The notes beneath the pieces were generated by a model that was not told where the DNA came from, did no database searches, and saw only the letters and a list, made by a program, of their open reading frames with translations. From the NCBI GenBank assembly GCA_023435895.1, contig JAEZLH010000033.1, positions 186,001-250,000 on the forward strand: a DNA stretch of 64,000 nt, in the 5' to 3' direction. Source of the DNA: Bacillota bacterium (GTDB taxonomy: Bacteria > Bacillota > Clostridia > Lachnospirales > Lachnospiraceae). Below are positions 26,034 to 35,742 of this stretch, piece after piece; the first letter of the stretch is position 1, and the number at the start of each line of letters is the position of its first letter. A program made the translations under genes and the position numbers.

Positions 26034-27059
26034 ATGAGTACAATACGAGAAGTGGCTCAATTAGCGAATGTTTCTGTTGCCACCGTATCAAGAGTTTTAA
26101 ATAATGATATGCAATATAAGATGACGGACGAAACTCGTCAAAGAGTATGGCAGGCGGTAACTCAGCTCAATTATAAAACAAAAGCTCATACCAAAACTGC
26201 CGCGAAAGAGGATGAAAGTCAACGTAACAGCAAAAATTCGTTACGTATTGGCTGCATCTTAAGTGTTACAAAGGACAAATACAATGATCCTTATTTTATG
26301 TCAATTTTGTCCGGAATCGAGGCACAGTTAAGGGATAATGGTTATGAGTTATCCTTTATTAAAACAGGTCCTGAACTGGAGGATAAAAAAGTATTATACA
26401 GCACCTTCAGCGAGCCTGTATCCGGATTAATCCTTATGGAATCCCTCAGTAGCGAAACTTATCACTTTATACGTAACCAGGTTCCTAATATTGTTGGCAT
26501 TGATACCATGTGGGAAGATATTGATAATGTGGGATATGATCATTATAATGTATCCCATGTGGCGGTTCAGCATTTACTCTCAAAGGGACACAAAAATATC
26601 GGTTATATCGGAGGAAGCGGGGTCACCAAAAATATTAAGGAAAGTTTCCGATATCGTGGTTTTTATTCTTCCCTTCATGCCGCAGGTTTGTCCGTCAATT
26701 CCGATTGGGTCATTGATTGTGCCTGGGATGAAGAGATTTGCTACAAGGAAGTTGGACGATTATGCAAAGAAACAAATTATCCTACCGCATTCTTTGTAGC
26801 CAGTGATTTAATGGCAATGGCAGCACTAAGCAGCTTATATAACAATGGTATCTCCGTTCCTGGTGAAGTAGCTGTAATTGGTCTTTCTAATATTGAGGTT
26901 TCCAAGTATTCCAATCCTCCTTTAACAACCATAGAAATTCCCACCAAGGAAATAGGTATGGTTGCAGTGGATTTGCTGATCGCCCGTATGAATGGTTATA
27001 AACTTTTACCTAAGAAGCTGTTCTTGCCGGTCAGCTTAATTGAACGAAGCTCCACCTAA
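26034..27059 (+). CDS. LacI-family regulator of the DUF4832/LplBC operon
   Basis: A 341-residue LacI/GalR protein. The helix-turn-helix (TIREVAQLANVSVATVSRVL) is followed by a longer than usual basic linker (residues ~53-70, Lys/Thr/Glu rich), then the sugar-binding core with GYIGGSG and VIGLSN. GAGGGAG precedes the ATG. It is transcribed away from the nine-gene operon, and both promoters carry the same palindrome, so it most likely controls the operon and itself. The inducer would be a sugar or intermediate of that unknown pathway. Confidence 0.93.
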   Translation: MSTIREVAQLANVSVATVSRVLNNDMQYKMTDETRQRVWQAVTQLNYKTKAHTKTAAKEDESQRNSKNSLRIGCILSVTKDKYNDPYFMSILSGIEAQLRDNGYELSFIKTGPELEDKKVLYSTFSEPVSGLILMESLSSETYHFIRNQVPNIVGIDTMWEDIDNVGYDHYNVSHVAVQHLLSKGHKNIGYIGGSGVTKNIKESFRYRGFYSSLHAAGLSVNSDWVIDCAWDEEICYKEVGRLCKETNYPTAFFVASDLMAMAALSSLYNNGISVPGEVAVIGLSNIEVSKYSNPPLTTIEIPTKEIGMVAVDLLIARMNGYKLLPKKLFLPVSLIERSST

Positions 27060-27120
27060 TGATATTTCTGATCTCCTTTTTCTCTGATTTCTGGTATATG
27101 GGACTTCGACATAAAAAATC

Positions 27121-27167
27121 CCTTCAAAGAGGACAGATTTCTATATTTAATCTGTCTTTTTTGAAGG
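27121..27167. terminator. Bidirectional terminator between LacI and GntR genes
   Basis: Arms CCTTCAAAGAGGACAGATT and AATCTGTC-TTTTTTGAAGG pair over most of their length and carry T-rich sequence on both strands. The hairpin separates the convergent genes ending at 27059 and 27210. Confidence 0.75.
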
Positions 27168-27209
27168 AATCATTTTAAATTTTGATCTAACGGCTTTCAC
27201 CATATTATG

Positions 27210-27578
27210 TTAATAAATCTGCTTCATCAATTCTAAAACTTCTTCCAAGGAAAGTCCAAAAGAGCGATAATAAGAGATATCTTTCTCCATTTGCCCTATA
27301 ATCATTTCATCTCTCTTATGAATTCTATCCTCTTGTGAGAGATCGGCTACAAAGCATCCCTTCCCCGTTACCGAATAGATTAATCCTCTTCTTTCAAGCT
27401 CTTCCCAGGCAGTTTTAACTGTAATTATACTAATTCGAAGTTCCTTGGCAGCTTGTCGGATTGGCGGCAGGCAAACGTCTTTCTCCAGCTCACCCTTTAG
27501 AATCTGTGCGCTGATTTGCTCGAAAACCTGTTGATAAATGGGTTTTTCCGATGCATTCGAAATTATTATATTCATCAC
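27210..27578 (-). CDS. GntR-family regulator, YtrA subfamily
   Basis: A 122-residue protein with an N-terminal winged helix (PIYQQVFEQISAQILKGEL, then SIITVKTAWEELERRGLIY) and only a short C-terminal tail, which is diagnostic of the YtrA subfamily lacking an effector domain. Its start overlaps the permease stop by four bases (ATGA). It is the last gene of its own operon. Family members repress the linked ABC transporter; a 23-bp palindrome at 29096-29118 in the operon promoter is the probable site. Confidence 0.92.
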   Translation of the reverse strand: MMNIIISNASEKPIYQQVFEQISAQILKGELEKDVCLPPIRQAAKELRISIITVKTAWEELERRGLIYSVTGKGCFVADLSQEDRIHKRDEMIIGQMEKDISYYRSFGLSLEEVLELMKQIY

Positions 27579-28228
27579 ACTTCTACCTTTTCAAATCGCA
27601 TTACTGCTATTTTGTAAGCGATATAGGTAAATAATATAAATATCATTATTCCCCCTAGCAATATTGGTACATGGATCAAATTATTATGAATACCAGTACC
27701 CTTAAATAGATTAAAAAGATAATGGTTTTTAATTCCCAACCATTCTGCAACACCACCAAAAAGTATGGCGCCAACTATTCCCGCTATGTTTGCTACACCA
27801 TATTTATAGGCTGTCTTAAAGTAGATTGAAATAAAAAATATATTGAACACTCCAAGCATAATCAAACTCAGTCCCCAAAATCCGATGGAAGGACCATAAA
27901 AAAGATAAATAAAATTCGGATACAATCTGATGTTAATTATTCCATAAATAACAGCAGTACTAACATGTAATAATTCAAGAATTACAATCAGTGCAACTTT
28001 TGCTTTTACAATATCTTTTTTTGTTACAGGCATCATAAAGGAAAAGAGCAAATCATTCTGAGTTTTATAACCCCCAAACATATTCGGTATCGTTATAAAG
28101 CAAAAATACAGAAACACTATGAAATACAGCCATCCCGGAATCAGCATTAAGGCACCTGTTAAGAAAGGCAGCAGATAAAAAAACGGATGCACACCCAGCT
28201 TTAGTTCTTTCAAAAGTAAATTATACAT
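27575..28228 (-). CDS. ABC-2 type membrane subunit
   Basis: A 217-residue protein with about six transmembrane helices and little soluble sequence. It overlaps the upstream ATPase gene by eight bases and the downstream regulator by four, so all three are co-translated. It should form the channel for the ATPase at 28221-29075. Related Ytr/Bcr-type exporters respond to cell-envelope stress or peptide antibiotics; the cargo here is unknown. Confidence 0.85.
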   Translation of the reverse strand: MYNLLLKELKLGVHPFFYLLPFLTGALMLIPGWLYFIVFLYFCFITIPNMFGGYKTQNDLLFSFMMPVTKKDIVKAKVALIVILELLHVSTAVIYGIINIRLYPNFIYLFYGPSIGFWGLSLIMLGVFNIFFISIYFKTAYKYGVANIAGIVGAILFGGVAEWLGIKNHYLFNLFKGTGIHNNLIHVPILLGGIMIFILFTYIAYKIAVMRFEKVEV

Positions 28229-29075
28229 GATTCTCTCCCTTCTTCGAAAAATAAATCATAATCTCCTCCAGATTGGGTAAGGTCGAATTGATCTTTATCG
28301 ATGGATCTAGGTCTATTGAATGTATTAAGGCAGTAAAGCCAAAGGAAGTAATTTTATATGAAATCAATTTATCTTTCAGTTCATCCAGTTGACTCTTATC
28401 ACCCTGCAATAATCGATAGGTGTTAATAAATTCTTCTTTCTCAGTACTATTAATAATTTGACCATTATTAATAAACGTAATATAATCAGCACACTTTTCC
28501 AAATCCGAAGTAATATGAGTCGAAAAGAGAATACTAATTTCACCATCCTCTACCAATTCTTGAAAAATTTCTAACAAATTATCTCTTGCAATTGGATCAA
28601 GCCCGCTTGTGGGTTCATCCAGAATAAGAAGCTTTGCCCCATGAGATAAAGCAAGCGCCAAATTATATTTTACTTTCATCCCGGCAGAAAGCTCGACAAT
28701 TCTTTTATTCTCATCCAATTCGAATTTTTTGAGGTAATTCTCATAAGCAACTTCATCCCAATTGGTATAGAACCTCTTGACAACCTTCGTTAACGTTTTT
28801 ACTTTACTCCTAGTATAATAATCAACACCACCGATGGTATAACCAACCTCCTGTTTTATTTCAATTTCATGTTCTGAGAAAGTCTTATCTAAAACCTTTA
28901 TCTCTCCGCTATCGATATGAATCATATTTAAAATTGATTTTAATGTAGTTGTTTTACCTGCACCATTTGCACCGATGAACCCCATAATATATCCTTTTTC
29001 CAGTTGAAAGGATACATTTTTCAACTGAAAGTTCTTATACTTTTTATTCAAATTCTTAATTTCTAATGCAAGCAT
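28221..29075 (-). CDS. ABC exporter ATPase
   Basis: A 284-residue ATPase with Walker A GANGAGKTT, Q-loop region, a divergent signature LSAGMKVKYNLAL (usual LSGGQ), Walker B LLILDEPTSGLD, and a C-terminal extension of ~70 residues as in BcrA/YtrB types. GAGGG lies six bases upstream of the ATG. First gene of the ATPase/permease/GntR operon, with promoter and palindrome at 29096-29145. Confidence 0.93.
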   Translation of the reverse strand: MLALEIKNLNKKYKNFQLKNVSFQLEKGYIMGFIGANGAGKTTTLKSILNMIHIDSGEIKVLDKTFSEHEIEIKQEVGYTIGGVDYYTRSKVKTLTKVVKRFYTNWDEVAYENYLKKFELDENKRIVELSAGMKVKYNLALALSHGAKLLILDEPTSGLDPIARDNLLEIFQELVEDGEISILFSTHITSDLEKCADYITFINNGQIINSTEKEEFINTYRLLQGDKSQLDELKDKLISYKITSFGFTALIHSIDLDPSIKINSTLPNLEEIMIYFSKKGENHV

Positions 29076-29095
29076 TGTGAACCCTCACTTTCAGA

Positions 29096-29118
29096 TTGTG
29101 TATATTGAATATATACAA
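29096..29118. promoter_or_regulatory. YtrA-type operator palindrome
   Basis: A 23-bp near-perfect palindrome with outer TTGT/ACAA and inner TATATTGAATATA. It overlaps the downstream edge of the -10 box of the ABC/GntR operon, the expected place for repression. Confidence 0.7.
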
Positions 29119-29145
29119 TATATCACCTTAGTCATTTAATGTCAA
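29117..29145 (-). promoter_or_regulatory. Promoter of the ABC/GntR operon
   Basis: Minus strand TTGACA (29145-29140), 17-base spacer, TATATT (29122-29117). The region from here to 29342 holds no further gene; no clear promoter for the cfa gene could be fixed. Confidence 0.75.
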
Positions 29146-29342
29146 TAAGGTAAAATCTGCAGAACCTCTAAATATAGTTTATAAGTATATTAAATAAGTA
29201 CCAATAATATATTTATGTAATCGCTTATATTAATTTCAACGGTTATCTTAAAGAACTTACTTGAAGAGATGTTTATTTTAAGAAGCTTTTGGATAAAATA
29301 GAAAATAATACAAGTCATTATAATTATTATGAGGTGATGAAC

Positions 29343-30545
29343 ATGTTTTCCGTTAAAGAAAAAGCTTTAACAAATAAGACAGAAAAAAATTTCTACAAAA
29401 ATATTTTCTCAAACTTATTTTCTGACAGCTGTTCTGTACAATTTTGGGATGGAGAAGAAATCAATTATGGCGAGGGAGACAGTACTTTTAGAATTGTATT
29501 AAACGAACCCTTACCTATATCAGGGATTATTATGGATCCTTCCGTAACTTTCGGAGAGGCCTATATGAATAATAAGCTTAATATTGAGGGAAGCATTCAA
29601 GATGTAATCGAATCGATGTACCGGAATTCTAAAAGCTTCTTGAGAGATAAAGAAAAGTATAGGAAGCTATTAAATCCCATAAAGAATACCCTAAAAAAAA
29701 GCAAAGACAATATAAGCTATCATTATGATATCGGAAATGAATTTTATCAGTTATGGCTTGATAAATCCATGACTTACTCCTGTGGCTATTTTAAAACAGA
29801 AAGTGATACCCTGGAGCAAGCGCAAAAGAATAAAGTAGAATATATACTTAAGAAGTTAAATTTGAGAGAAGGTGATACCCTGCTTGATATCGGGTGTGGT
29901 TGGGGTGAATTAATCATTACCGCTGCGAAAAAATATAAGGTTAAGGCATTCGGCGTCACATTAAGCCAGGAGCAATTTGAAAAAACCAAGCACAGAATTA
30001 GCGAGGAAGGTCTTAATGAATTTGTGGAAGTCCAATTAATTGATTATCGTCAAATTAAAAACAAATCCTTTGATCGAATTGTCAGTGTCGGAATGCTTGA
30101 ACATGTAGGAAAAGAATATCTTGAGGAATATTTTTCCTCCATAAATTCCTTGTTAAATGAAGGTGGAATTTCGTTACTGCATTGTATCACAAGCTTGAAA
30201 GGAGGGAATAACTCCTGGATTAATAAATACATTTTTCCAGGCGGATATATTCCCTCCATCAATGAACTGATTAATAATATATCTTCTGAGTCCTTTTATC
30301 TTCTTGATCTGGAAAGTTTAAGAAGGCATTATGTACGCACTCTGGAGAATTGGAGTAATAATTTCGAAAATGCTATGCCCATCATCCGTCAAACGAAGGA
30401 TGAAACTTTTATCAGAATGTGGAGACTTTATCTGAATTCATGTGCCGCATCCTTTAAAGTAGGCAATATTGACCTGCATCAGTTCCTATTCTCAAAAGGA
30501 GTTGTGGATGAGATTCCTTGGACAAGAGATTATTTGTATAAGTAG
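29343..30545 (+). CDS. cfa: Cyclopropane-fatty-acyl-phospholipid synthase
   Basis: A 400-residue S-adenosylmethionine methyltransferase that converts cis-unsaturated lipid chains to cyclopropane chains at the membrane. It has the N-terminal lipid-domain pattern VQFWDGEEINYGEGD, then YHYDIGNEFYQLWLD, CGYF, the SAM loop LLDIGCGWGE, and MLEHVGKEYL. I start it at 29343 (MFSVKEK), where GAGGTG lies six bases upstream. A TTG-initiated frame from 29289 has no ribosome site. It is monocistronic and converges on the sugar importer at 30576 with a 30-base gap and no obvious hairpin. Confidence 0.93.
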   Translation: MFSVKEKALTNKTEKNFYKNIFSNLFSDSCSVQFWDGEEINYGEGDSTFRIVLNEPLPISGIIMDPSVTFGEAYMNNKLNIEGSIQDVIESMYRNSKSFLRDKEKYRKLLNPIKNTLKKSKDNISYHYDIGNEFYQLWLDKSMTYSCGYFKTESDTLEQAQKNKVEYILKKLNLREGDTLLDIGCGWGELIITAAKKYKVKAFGVTLSQEQFEKTKHRISEEGLNEFVEVQLIDYRQIKNKSFDRIVSVGMLEHVGKEYLEEYFSSINSLLNEGGISLLHCITSLKGGNNSWINKYIFPGGYIPSINELINNISSESFYLLDLESLRRHYVRTLENWSNNFENAMPIIRQTKDETFIRMWRLYLNSCAASFKVGNIDLHQFLFSKGVVDEIPWTRDYLYK

Positions 30546-30575
30546 AACTTTTCATTATACGAATAGAATTACCCT

Positions 30576-31418
30576 TTACCCCTTTACCCCGCCAGCAGTC
30601 AATCCATCAATAAAAGATTTCTGATTAATAAGAAAGATTATAACAATGGGTACAATGGATATTACCGCTCCCGGAAACAGTTTATCATAATTGTTTCCAT
30701 AGGGGGTAATCATGGATGCCAGACCAATGGGTATGGTCAATCTTTCTGTAGATCTGAGTACAATCAAAGGCCATACAAGACTGTTCCAGCTGTTCATAGC
30801 CTGTAAGATCATCATTGCTCCGAACGCAGGCTTTAGTAACGGCACCATGACTTTTAGATAAATTCCATATTCAGAGCATCCATCAATTCTGGCTGCTTCC
30901 ATAAAATCTCTAGGAATTTTAACTGCTGACTGGCGAAAGAAGAATACCGCAAAAGGAGAAACCGCAAAGGGAAGTATTACTCCCATGATTTTATCAATCA
31001 GCTTCAGGGTTATCATCAATTTATATAAGGGCAGCAGTAATATTTCTACCGGAATCATCATAACCAGTAAAACGATACCAAACAATAAATTTTTCCCTTT
31101 GAAATTATACACTGCCAACCCATAACCTACTAGCGATGAGAAAAACAACGAAAATATAGTATATAAAATCGTGATAACAATGCTGTTTGAAAACCATTTT
31201 AAATATAGACCATTATTGTCTGTGAAAAGAACAACATAATTCTTCAAAGTCATTATCTCAGGCTGTAGTTTCATATTCAGGCCATTACTTATTAACTCTT
31301 GCCCGGGCTTAAAGGAAGAGATAACCATAAAGATAAATGGTGCTAAGGTGATTAGACTGAAAAAGAGTAACAGGATAAAGGTAATACGTAATCCCCATCT
31401 TTTTTTATTATGTATCAT
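30576..31418 (-). CDS. CUT1 sugar ABC permease, MalG type
   Basis: A 280-residue permease with six predicted helices and the EAA loop MEAARIDGCSEYG; it ends FIDGLTAGGVKG. The start at 31418 (MIHNKKRW) has GGAGG upstream and follows the upstream TGA by one base. A longer frame to 31448 would overlap the partner gene by 29 bases. Channel subunit of the importer controlled by the YesMN-type system at 33.9-37.6 kb. Confidence 0.93.
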   Translation of the reverse strand: MIHNKKRWGLRITFILLLFFSLITLAPFIFMVISSFKPGQELISNGLNMKLQPEIMTLKNYVVLFTDNNGLYLKWFSNSIVITILYTIFSLFFSSLVGYGLAVYNFKGKNLLFGIVLLVMMIPVEILLLPLYKLMITLKLIDKIMGVILPFAVSPFAVFFFRQSAVKIPRDFMEAARIDGCSEYGIYLKVMVPLLKPAFGAMMILQAMNSWNSLVWPLIVLRSTERLTIPIGLASMITPYGNNYDKLFPGAVISIVPIVIIFLINQKSFIDGLTAGGVKG

Positions 31419-31419
31419 C

Positions 31420-32352
31420 TCATTCACCCTCCTTATTGAAAAATCCAAAAATCATTAACTGAATTAAGTTGACAGTCATTATTATGAGTAATAAAGTAAC
31501 CCCTACTGCAGCTGCCAGCCCAAAATCAGCATTATTAAACGCAGTTGTATAGATATAGGACACTAAGGTTAATCCGATATTTCCTGGTGAACGATAGGAC
31601 CAATAAGCAAAGGTCTCTGCAAACATCGCAAATCCGCCATACACACTGATGGTTACTACATAGATTATTACCGGTTTTAAAGAGGGTATGGTTATTTTTA
31701 TAAACCTCTGAAACGAATTGGCACCATCAATTTGTGCTGCCTCATATAGCTCATCCGGTATACTTTGAAGGCCGGATAAAAAGTAAATGATATTTACTCC
31801 CAACCATCTCCATACACACAGGATAACGAGGGCAAACATTCCTGTATGTTTTCCCTGCAGCCAAATCAATGGCTTTAAGCCAAATACACCGATAATTTGG
31901 TTAGCGAGGGCCGTGGACTGCTCCGCAAAGGCATATCGAAAGAACATACCTGCTACAATAACCGAGGTCAATGCAGGTAAAAAGAAGGATGAACGAAAAA
32001 AGTTCTTTCCAATTAATAATTTATTATTAAGCAATGTAGCCAAAACTAGTGGAACCGGAATCAAAATCAATATGGTAAGAATTGTATAGGTAAAGCTAAC
32101 TCGCAATGCACTAAAATAATGTGGATTCATCAGATTTTCGTAATTCTTAGTCCCAATAAAACGTACATCCCCAAAACCTTGAACATCTTGAAAGCTCATT
32201 GTTATCGCGGAAAGAATCGGGTACAAATAAAACAATAAGAACGATATAATAAATGGTAAAACAAATACATAGGGTACAAAACTCTGGGAATTCAATATTT
32301 TTCGCAGGGAGAAACTTCTTAATTCGGATTTTTTAACTATTTCAGACTTCAT
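31420..32352 (-). CDS. CUT1 sugar ABC permease, MalF type
   Basis: A 310-residue permease with a ~25-residue polar N-terminus, six predicted helices and the EAA loop YEAAQIDGANSFQ. AAGGAG lies upstream of the ATG. A hairpin (32375-32408) lies between it and the binding-protein gene. Partner of the 30576 permease; no ATPase in the cluster. Confidence 0.93.
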   Translation of the reverse strand: MKSEIVKKSELRSFSLRKILNSQSFVPYVFVLPFIISFLLFYLYPILSAITMSFQDVQGFGDVRFIGTKNYENLMNPHYFSALRVSFTYTILTILILIPVPLVLATLLNNKLLIGKNFFRSSFFLPALTSVIVAGMFFRYAFAEQSTALANQIIGVFGLKPLIWLQGKHTGMFALVILCVWRWLGVNIIYFLSGLQSIPDELYEAAQIDGANSFQRFIKITIPSLKPVIIYVVTISVYGGFAMFAETFAYWSYRSPGNIGLTLVSYIYTTAFNNADFGLAAAVGVTLLLIIMTVNLIQLMIFGFFNKEGE

Positions 32353-32374
32353 AGAATCCTTCTCCTTTTTATAA

Positions 32375-32408
32375 GCAGAAATCCAGCCTTTTCAAGCTGA
32401 ATTTCTGC
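32375..32408 (-). other. Intercistronic hairpin between binding protein and permease
   Basis: GCAGAAAT-C-CAGC and GCTG-A-ATTTCTGC pair over 12 bases with one mismatch and an 8-base loop. It lies 24 bases after the binding-protein stop. Like the stem at 4054-4074, it probably adjusts transcript levels of binding protein versus channel. Confidence 0.65.
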
Positions 32409-32431
32409 CTTTGAAATTTTACTTAATACGC

Positions 32432-33769
32432 TTATTTATTACGTAATTCATTCGCTGCTTCTTTTAACGCCTCTTCCGGTGTCTGGCTCTTTTCCTTTAA
32501 GGCTTTAAATACAACATTTTTTTGTACCAAGCTTACTGCGTCCGGATATAATTCGGTAATATTGGTTGGATTAATTTCATCCTTTACTTCTTTTAACATA
32601 TCAAAGATTCCGGTACCGAAATAATCAGTAAAATCATTGGGAGCCGACATAGCCGGGTCATCCCAAACATCCCAGCGTATGGGGTCAAAGCCAAGTTGAG
32701 TCCAGGTCTTGATACTTCCTTCTTTCGAAAGCTTTGCCTCCGCAAGGAATTTCTTAGCCAACTCTTTCTCCTTACTTTGTACCGTAACCACAGTACCGGT
32801 TCCGCCCATACCTGCGGAGCGATTGCCGCCCTCTTCCCATACCGGTAATGGAGCAATTGCAATTTTACCCTTTAAATCAGGCATATAGGATATAAATCTT
32901 CCCATGTACCACATTGGCATCATTAAGGATGCTGCGCCGCCTTTGTTCATAAATGCCCAATATTCCTCCGAATGATGGAAGCCACCCGGTGCAGGAACTG
33001 AAATTTTATCTTTGTAAAGCATATCGTATAAAAATTGAAGTGTATCAATATTCACCTGATCGTCTAGTATAACACTGCCGTCTGCCTTAAAGAAATCAGA
33101 TCCTCTTTGGCTGATTAAAGGATAATAGGACCAGTGTTCTGTTACTTCGGTAGTAGTCATTGGTACTCCGGTCTCCTTTACTACCTTTTTACCTGCCTCA
33201 ACATAATCCGCCCAGGTTTTAATATCTTCTACCTTTACTCCGGCTTTACCTAAGATTTCTGTGTTGTAATACATCACAGTAGCTCCAACATGGTAATCAA
33301 TTCCGTAGTACTTACCATCCTTCGCATAATTATCAAGTCTAGCCATAATCAGATTATCTTTTTCTGGTTCCACGATATCATTCAATGGTTCCAAGGAAGG
33401 GTTGCTTCCCTTTATGTAGTTAGCAAATTTACTGATTTCAATATCTGCTAGATCCGGTGCTCCGGTGCCGGATTGTAGTGCAATTAATAATTTGTTGTGC
33501 ATTTCATCATAGGGATAAACTTCACTTTTTAGTTCAATTGGTTGATCCGGATGATTTGTATTCCATGTCTTTACTGCATCATCCATAAATACACCATGAA
33601 GCTCATTAAACGTCCAAAATGACAATGTAGTGGCTTTCGCCGGTTTTTTAGTGCCCTCCGTTCCCTGGTTTTTTCCGTCGTTTGATACTGGTTTTTTTTC
33701 ATTGGAACAAGCTGTTAAAGTTGTTAATATTAGTACCATGATTAATACAATACTTAATAGCTTTTTCAT
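32432..33769 (-). CDS. Sugar-binding lipoprotein of the YesMN-linked importer
   Basis: A 445-residue family 1 solute-binding protein with lipobox LTAC (Cys21) and a Lys/Asn/Gly linker. The mature fold begins ATTLSFWTFNELHGVF. It is transcribed from its own promoter (33792-33820) behind the terminator of the response-regulator gene. Placement next to a YesM/YesN pair suggests that extracellular sugar sensing induces it. Cargo unknown. Confidence 0.92.
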   Translation of the reverse strand: MKKLLSIVLIMVLILTTLTACSNEKKPVSNDGKNQGTEGTKKPAKATTLSFWTFNELHGVFMDDAVKTWNTNHPDQPIELKSEVYPYDEMHNKLLIALQSGTGAPDLADIEISKFANYIKGSNPSLEPLNDIVEPEKDNLIMARLDNYAKDGKYYGIDYHVGATVMYYNTEILGKAGVKVEDIKTWADYVEAGKKVVKETGVPMTTTEVTEHWSYYPLISQRGSDFFKADGSVILDDQVNIDTLQFLYDMLYKDKISVPAPGGFHHSEEYWAFMNKGGAASLMMPMWYMGRFISYMPDLKGKIAIAPLPVWEEGGNRSAGMGGTGTVVTVQSKEKELAKKFLAEAKLSKEGSIKTWTQLGFDPIRWDVWDDPAMSAPNDFTDYFGTGIFDMLKEVKDEINPTNITELYPDAVSLVQKNVVFKALKEKSQTPEEALKEAANELRNK

Positions 33770-33791
33770 TCCATTCCCTCCACTTGATTTT

Positions 33792-33820
33792 TTATTAAAG
33801 TCTGTTTGACTTCATGACAA
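33792..33820 (-). promoter_or_regulatory. Promoter of the 30.6-33.8 kb importer
   Basis: Minus strand TTGTCA (33820-33815), 17-base spacer, TAATAA (33797-33792). The weak boxes would suit activation by the AraC-type response regulator encoded just upstream. Confidence 0.5.
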
Positions 33821-33829
33821 TTATATAGC

Positions 33830-33851
33830 AAAAGAGTCCACGAATGGACTC
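33830..33851 (-). terminator. Terminator of the response-regulator gene
   Basis: Minus strand GAGTCCA-TTCG-TGGACTC followed by TTTT. The compact stem with an UUCG-type tetraloop lies about 80 bases after the stop at 33933. Confidence 0.8.
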
Positions 33852-33932
33852 AAATAATTTTACATCTACTATACATTTATTTATAGTTTTTTATATAGAA
33901 CACTATTTTCTTGCACTTGGACTCAGTTTTTT

Positions 33933-35573
33933 TTACATCCTTAATTTGACCATTTCTTCATATTCAAGAGGGGTCATATTTACCAACTCTTTAAACACCT
34001 TGAAAAAATAATTATAGTTTTGAAAACCCACCTGCCCTACAATATCCTTAATACGAATATCTCCATTTTCTATCAGTATCTTTGCCTTATCAACGCGTAA
34101 TTGATTAAGGTATCTACTATAGCTAACTTTACACTCTTCCTTAAATATACGGCTTAGATACGAACTGCTGACATTAATGTATGACGCTGTATCCTCCAAC
34201 GACATGTCCTTATGATAGTTTTTATGGATATACTCCAGTGCTTTTTTAGTGTTTTCGCTATAATGATAGGTTTCATACATGTTTTTCTTTAATAACGTTA
34301 ATAATTGGATGTGAATCTCACTGATCCAGTTCTTTACATCAGCAATATTATCATATTTTTGCATTTTACTATAAGGAACATCATTCGCATGAAAGATTTG
34401 ATCCATTTTGATGCCTGCTTGATTTGCAACACGGCTGGCTATATTGATTAATTCTGCCACTATCATATGTGTTGCATTGTGGTTTAATCTTTGCTTTATT
34501 ACTTCATCAAAGATTTGATTCAAGGTTTTTAAAAGCTTTTCCTTGTCAAAGGTTTTTAGGCTAATCAAAATATCCATCTCTTGCTCTGATTTCAGCGTAA
34601 CAAAGTCATTATTCATGATTTTCTCAGGCACATCCATAAATAATTGATCTTTTCCCTGGTAGAACTTTTCATATAATAATCGTTCTGCCTTCTGGTAATA
34701 TTGATTAATCTTTGTTATATTCGGACAAACCGGGCTAACACCAAAGCATGCTGTCAAATTCAAATATCGCTTCATGGACATCCGAATTCGCTCAATTATC
34801 TGATACAATTGATTGTATACATACAATTTACTATAAGAGTTACCCAGGGATAAAAGAATTGCAAACTTCCCCTGCTCCAAGTGCACAATATAGGATTGTT
34901 TGGACTCATTTAATATCTGCTGCACGATTTCTACAAATACATCAATAATTCTTTTCTTTACTTCCTGCTCGGAGGTTTTTTCTAATAAGAAGTAATAATC
35001 ATCTATCTCCAAAACAATAACAACCAAATTCATCAATTCTATATTCAGACTAAGCCTTTCAATATTGTGTTTCATTTCATTGGTGTCATTAATTTCTCCA
35101 TGTAATAATGCTCGGAGGAATTGTTGTCTCAAATGTCCTTGTGCCAATTGTAGTTGGTTCTCAAAATGATTTTTTTCCTTCAGATCTTCCCTTCTTTTAA
35201 TAATTCGATTCTTTGCTACTTCGAGAACTGATAAAAGTAGCTCAGGTTCCAATTTGTGCTTTATGATATAATCAATTGCACCAAGTTTCATACTTTCTTT
35301 CACGTAACCAAAATCATCATACCCGCTGAGCGCTATGATTTGTACCAATGGTTGATTAACGTGAATCCATTCAATCAGCGCTACTCCATCCATTACAGGC
35401 ATCTTCATGTCTGTTAATACAATATCCGGATTATAGCTTTGTATCAGTTCTATCCCGTTTTGACCATTCACCGCTTCTGTACAGATATCATAGCCGTAAT
35501 GTGTCCAATCAATAATAGTTTTAAGATTCATACGAGTCAATACATCATCATCCACAATTAAAACCTTATACAT
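33933..35573 (-). CDS. Response regulator with AraC-type DNA-binding domain (YesN type)
   Basis: A 546-residue regulator with an N-terminal receiver (VLIVDDD, phospho-acceptor Asp in VLTDMKMPVMDG near residue 55), a middle ~300-residue region typical of YesN proteins, and a C-terminal pair of AraC helix-turn-helices (EDTASYINVSSSYLSRIFKE; IKDIVGQVGFQNYNYFFKVF). I start it at 35573 (MYKVLIVDD), with AAGGAAG upstream. The kinase gene lies 169 bases upstream. It most likely activates the adjacent importer operon. Confidence 0.93.
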   Translation of the reverse strand: MYKVLIVDDDVLTRMNLKTIIDWTHYGYDICTEAVNGQNGIELIQSYNPDIVLTDMKMPVMDGVALIEWIHVNQPLVQIIALSGYDDFGYVKESMKLGAIDYIIKHKLEPELLLSVLEVAKNRIIKRREDLKEKNHFENQLQLAQGHLRQQFLRALLHGEINDTNEMKHNIERLSLNIELMNLVVIVLEIDDYYFLLEKTSEQEVKKRIIDVFVEIVQQILNESKQSYIVHLEQGKFAILLSLGNSYSKLYVYNQLYQIIERIRMSMKRYLNLTACFGVSPVCPNITKINQYYQKAERLLYEKFYQGKDQLFMDVPEKIMNNDFVTLKSEQEMDILISLKTFDKEKLLKTLNQIFDEVIKQRLNHNATHMIVAELINIASRVANQAGIKMDQIFHANDVPYSKMQKYDNIADVKNWISEIHIQLLTLLKKNMYETYHYSENTKKALEYIHKNYHKDMSLEDTASYINVSSSYLSRIFKEECKVSYSRYLNQLRVDKAKILIENGDIRIKDIVGQVGFQNYNYFFKVFKELVNMTPLEYEEMVKLRM

Positions 35574-35742
35574 AAAATACGCTTCCTTCCCCAATTACAT
35601 TGTGATTTCATCTTTGTTTTATTACCTCATAAGATATGATCCAAGGTATTAAAAAGCTTTTCACTTAATACTTTAAAACACACGCACCCATGTTCGACCC
35701 ATTTATCCCATTATGTATAACTAAGAAACCTTTCCCCGTTAT

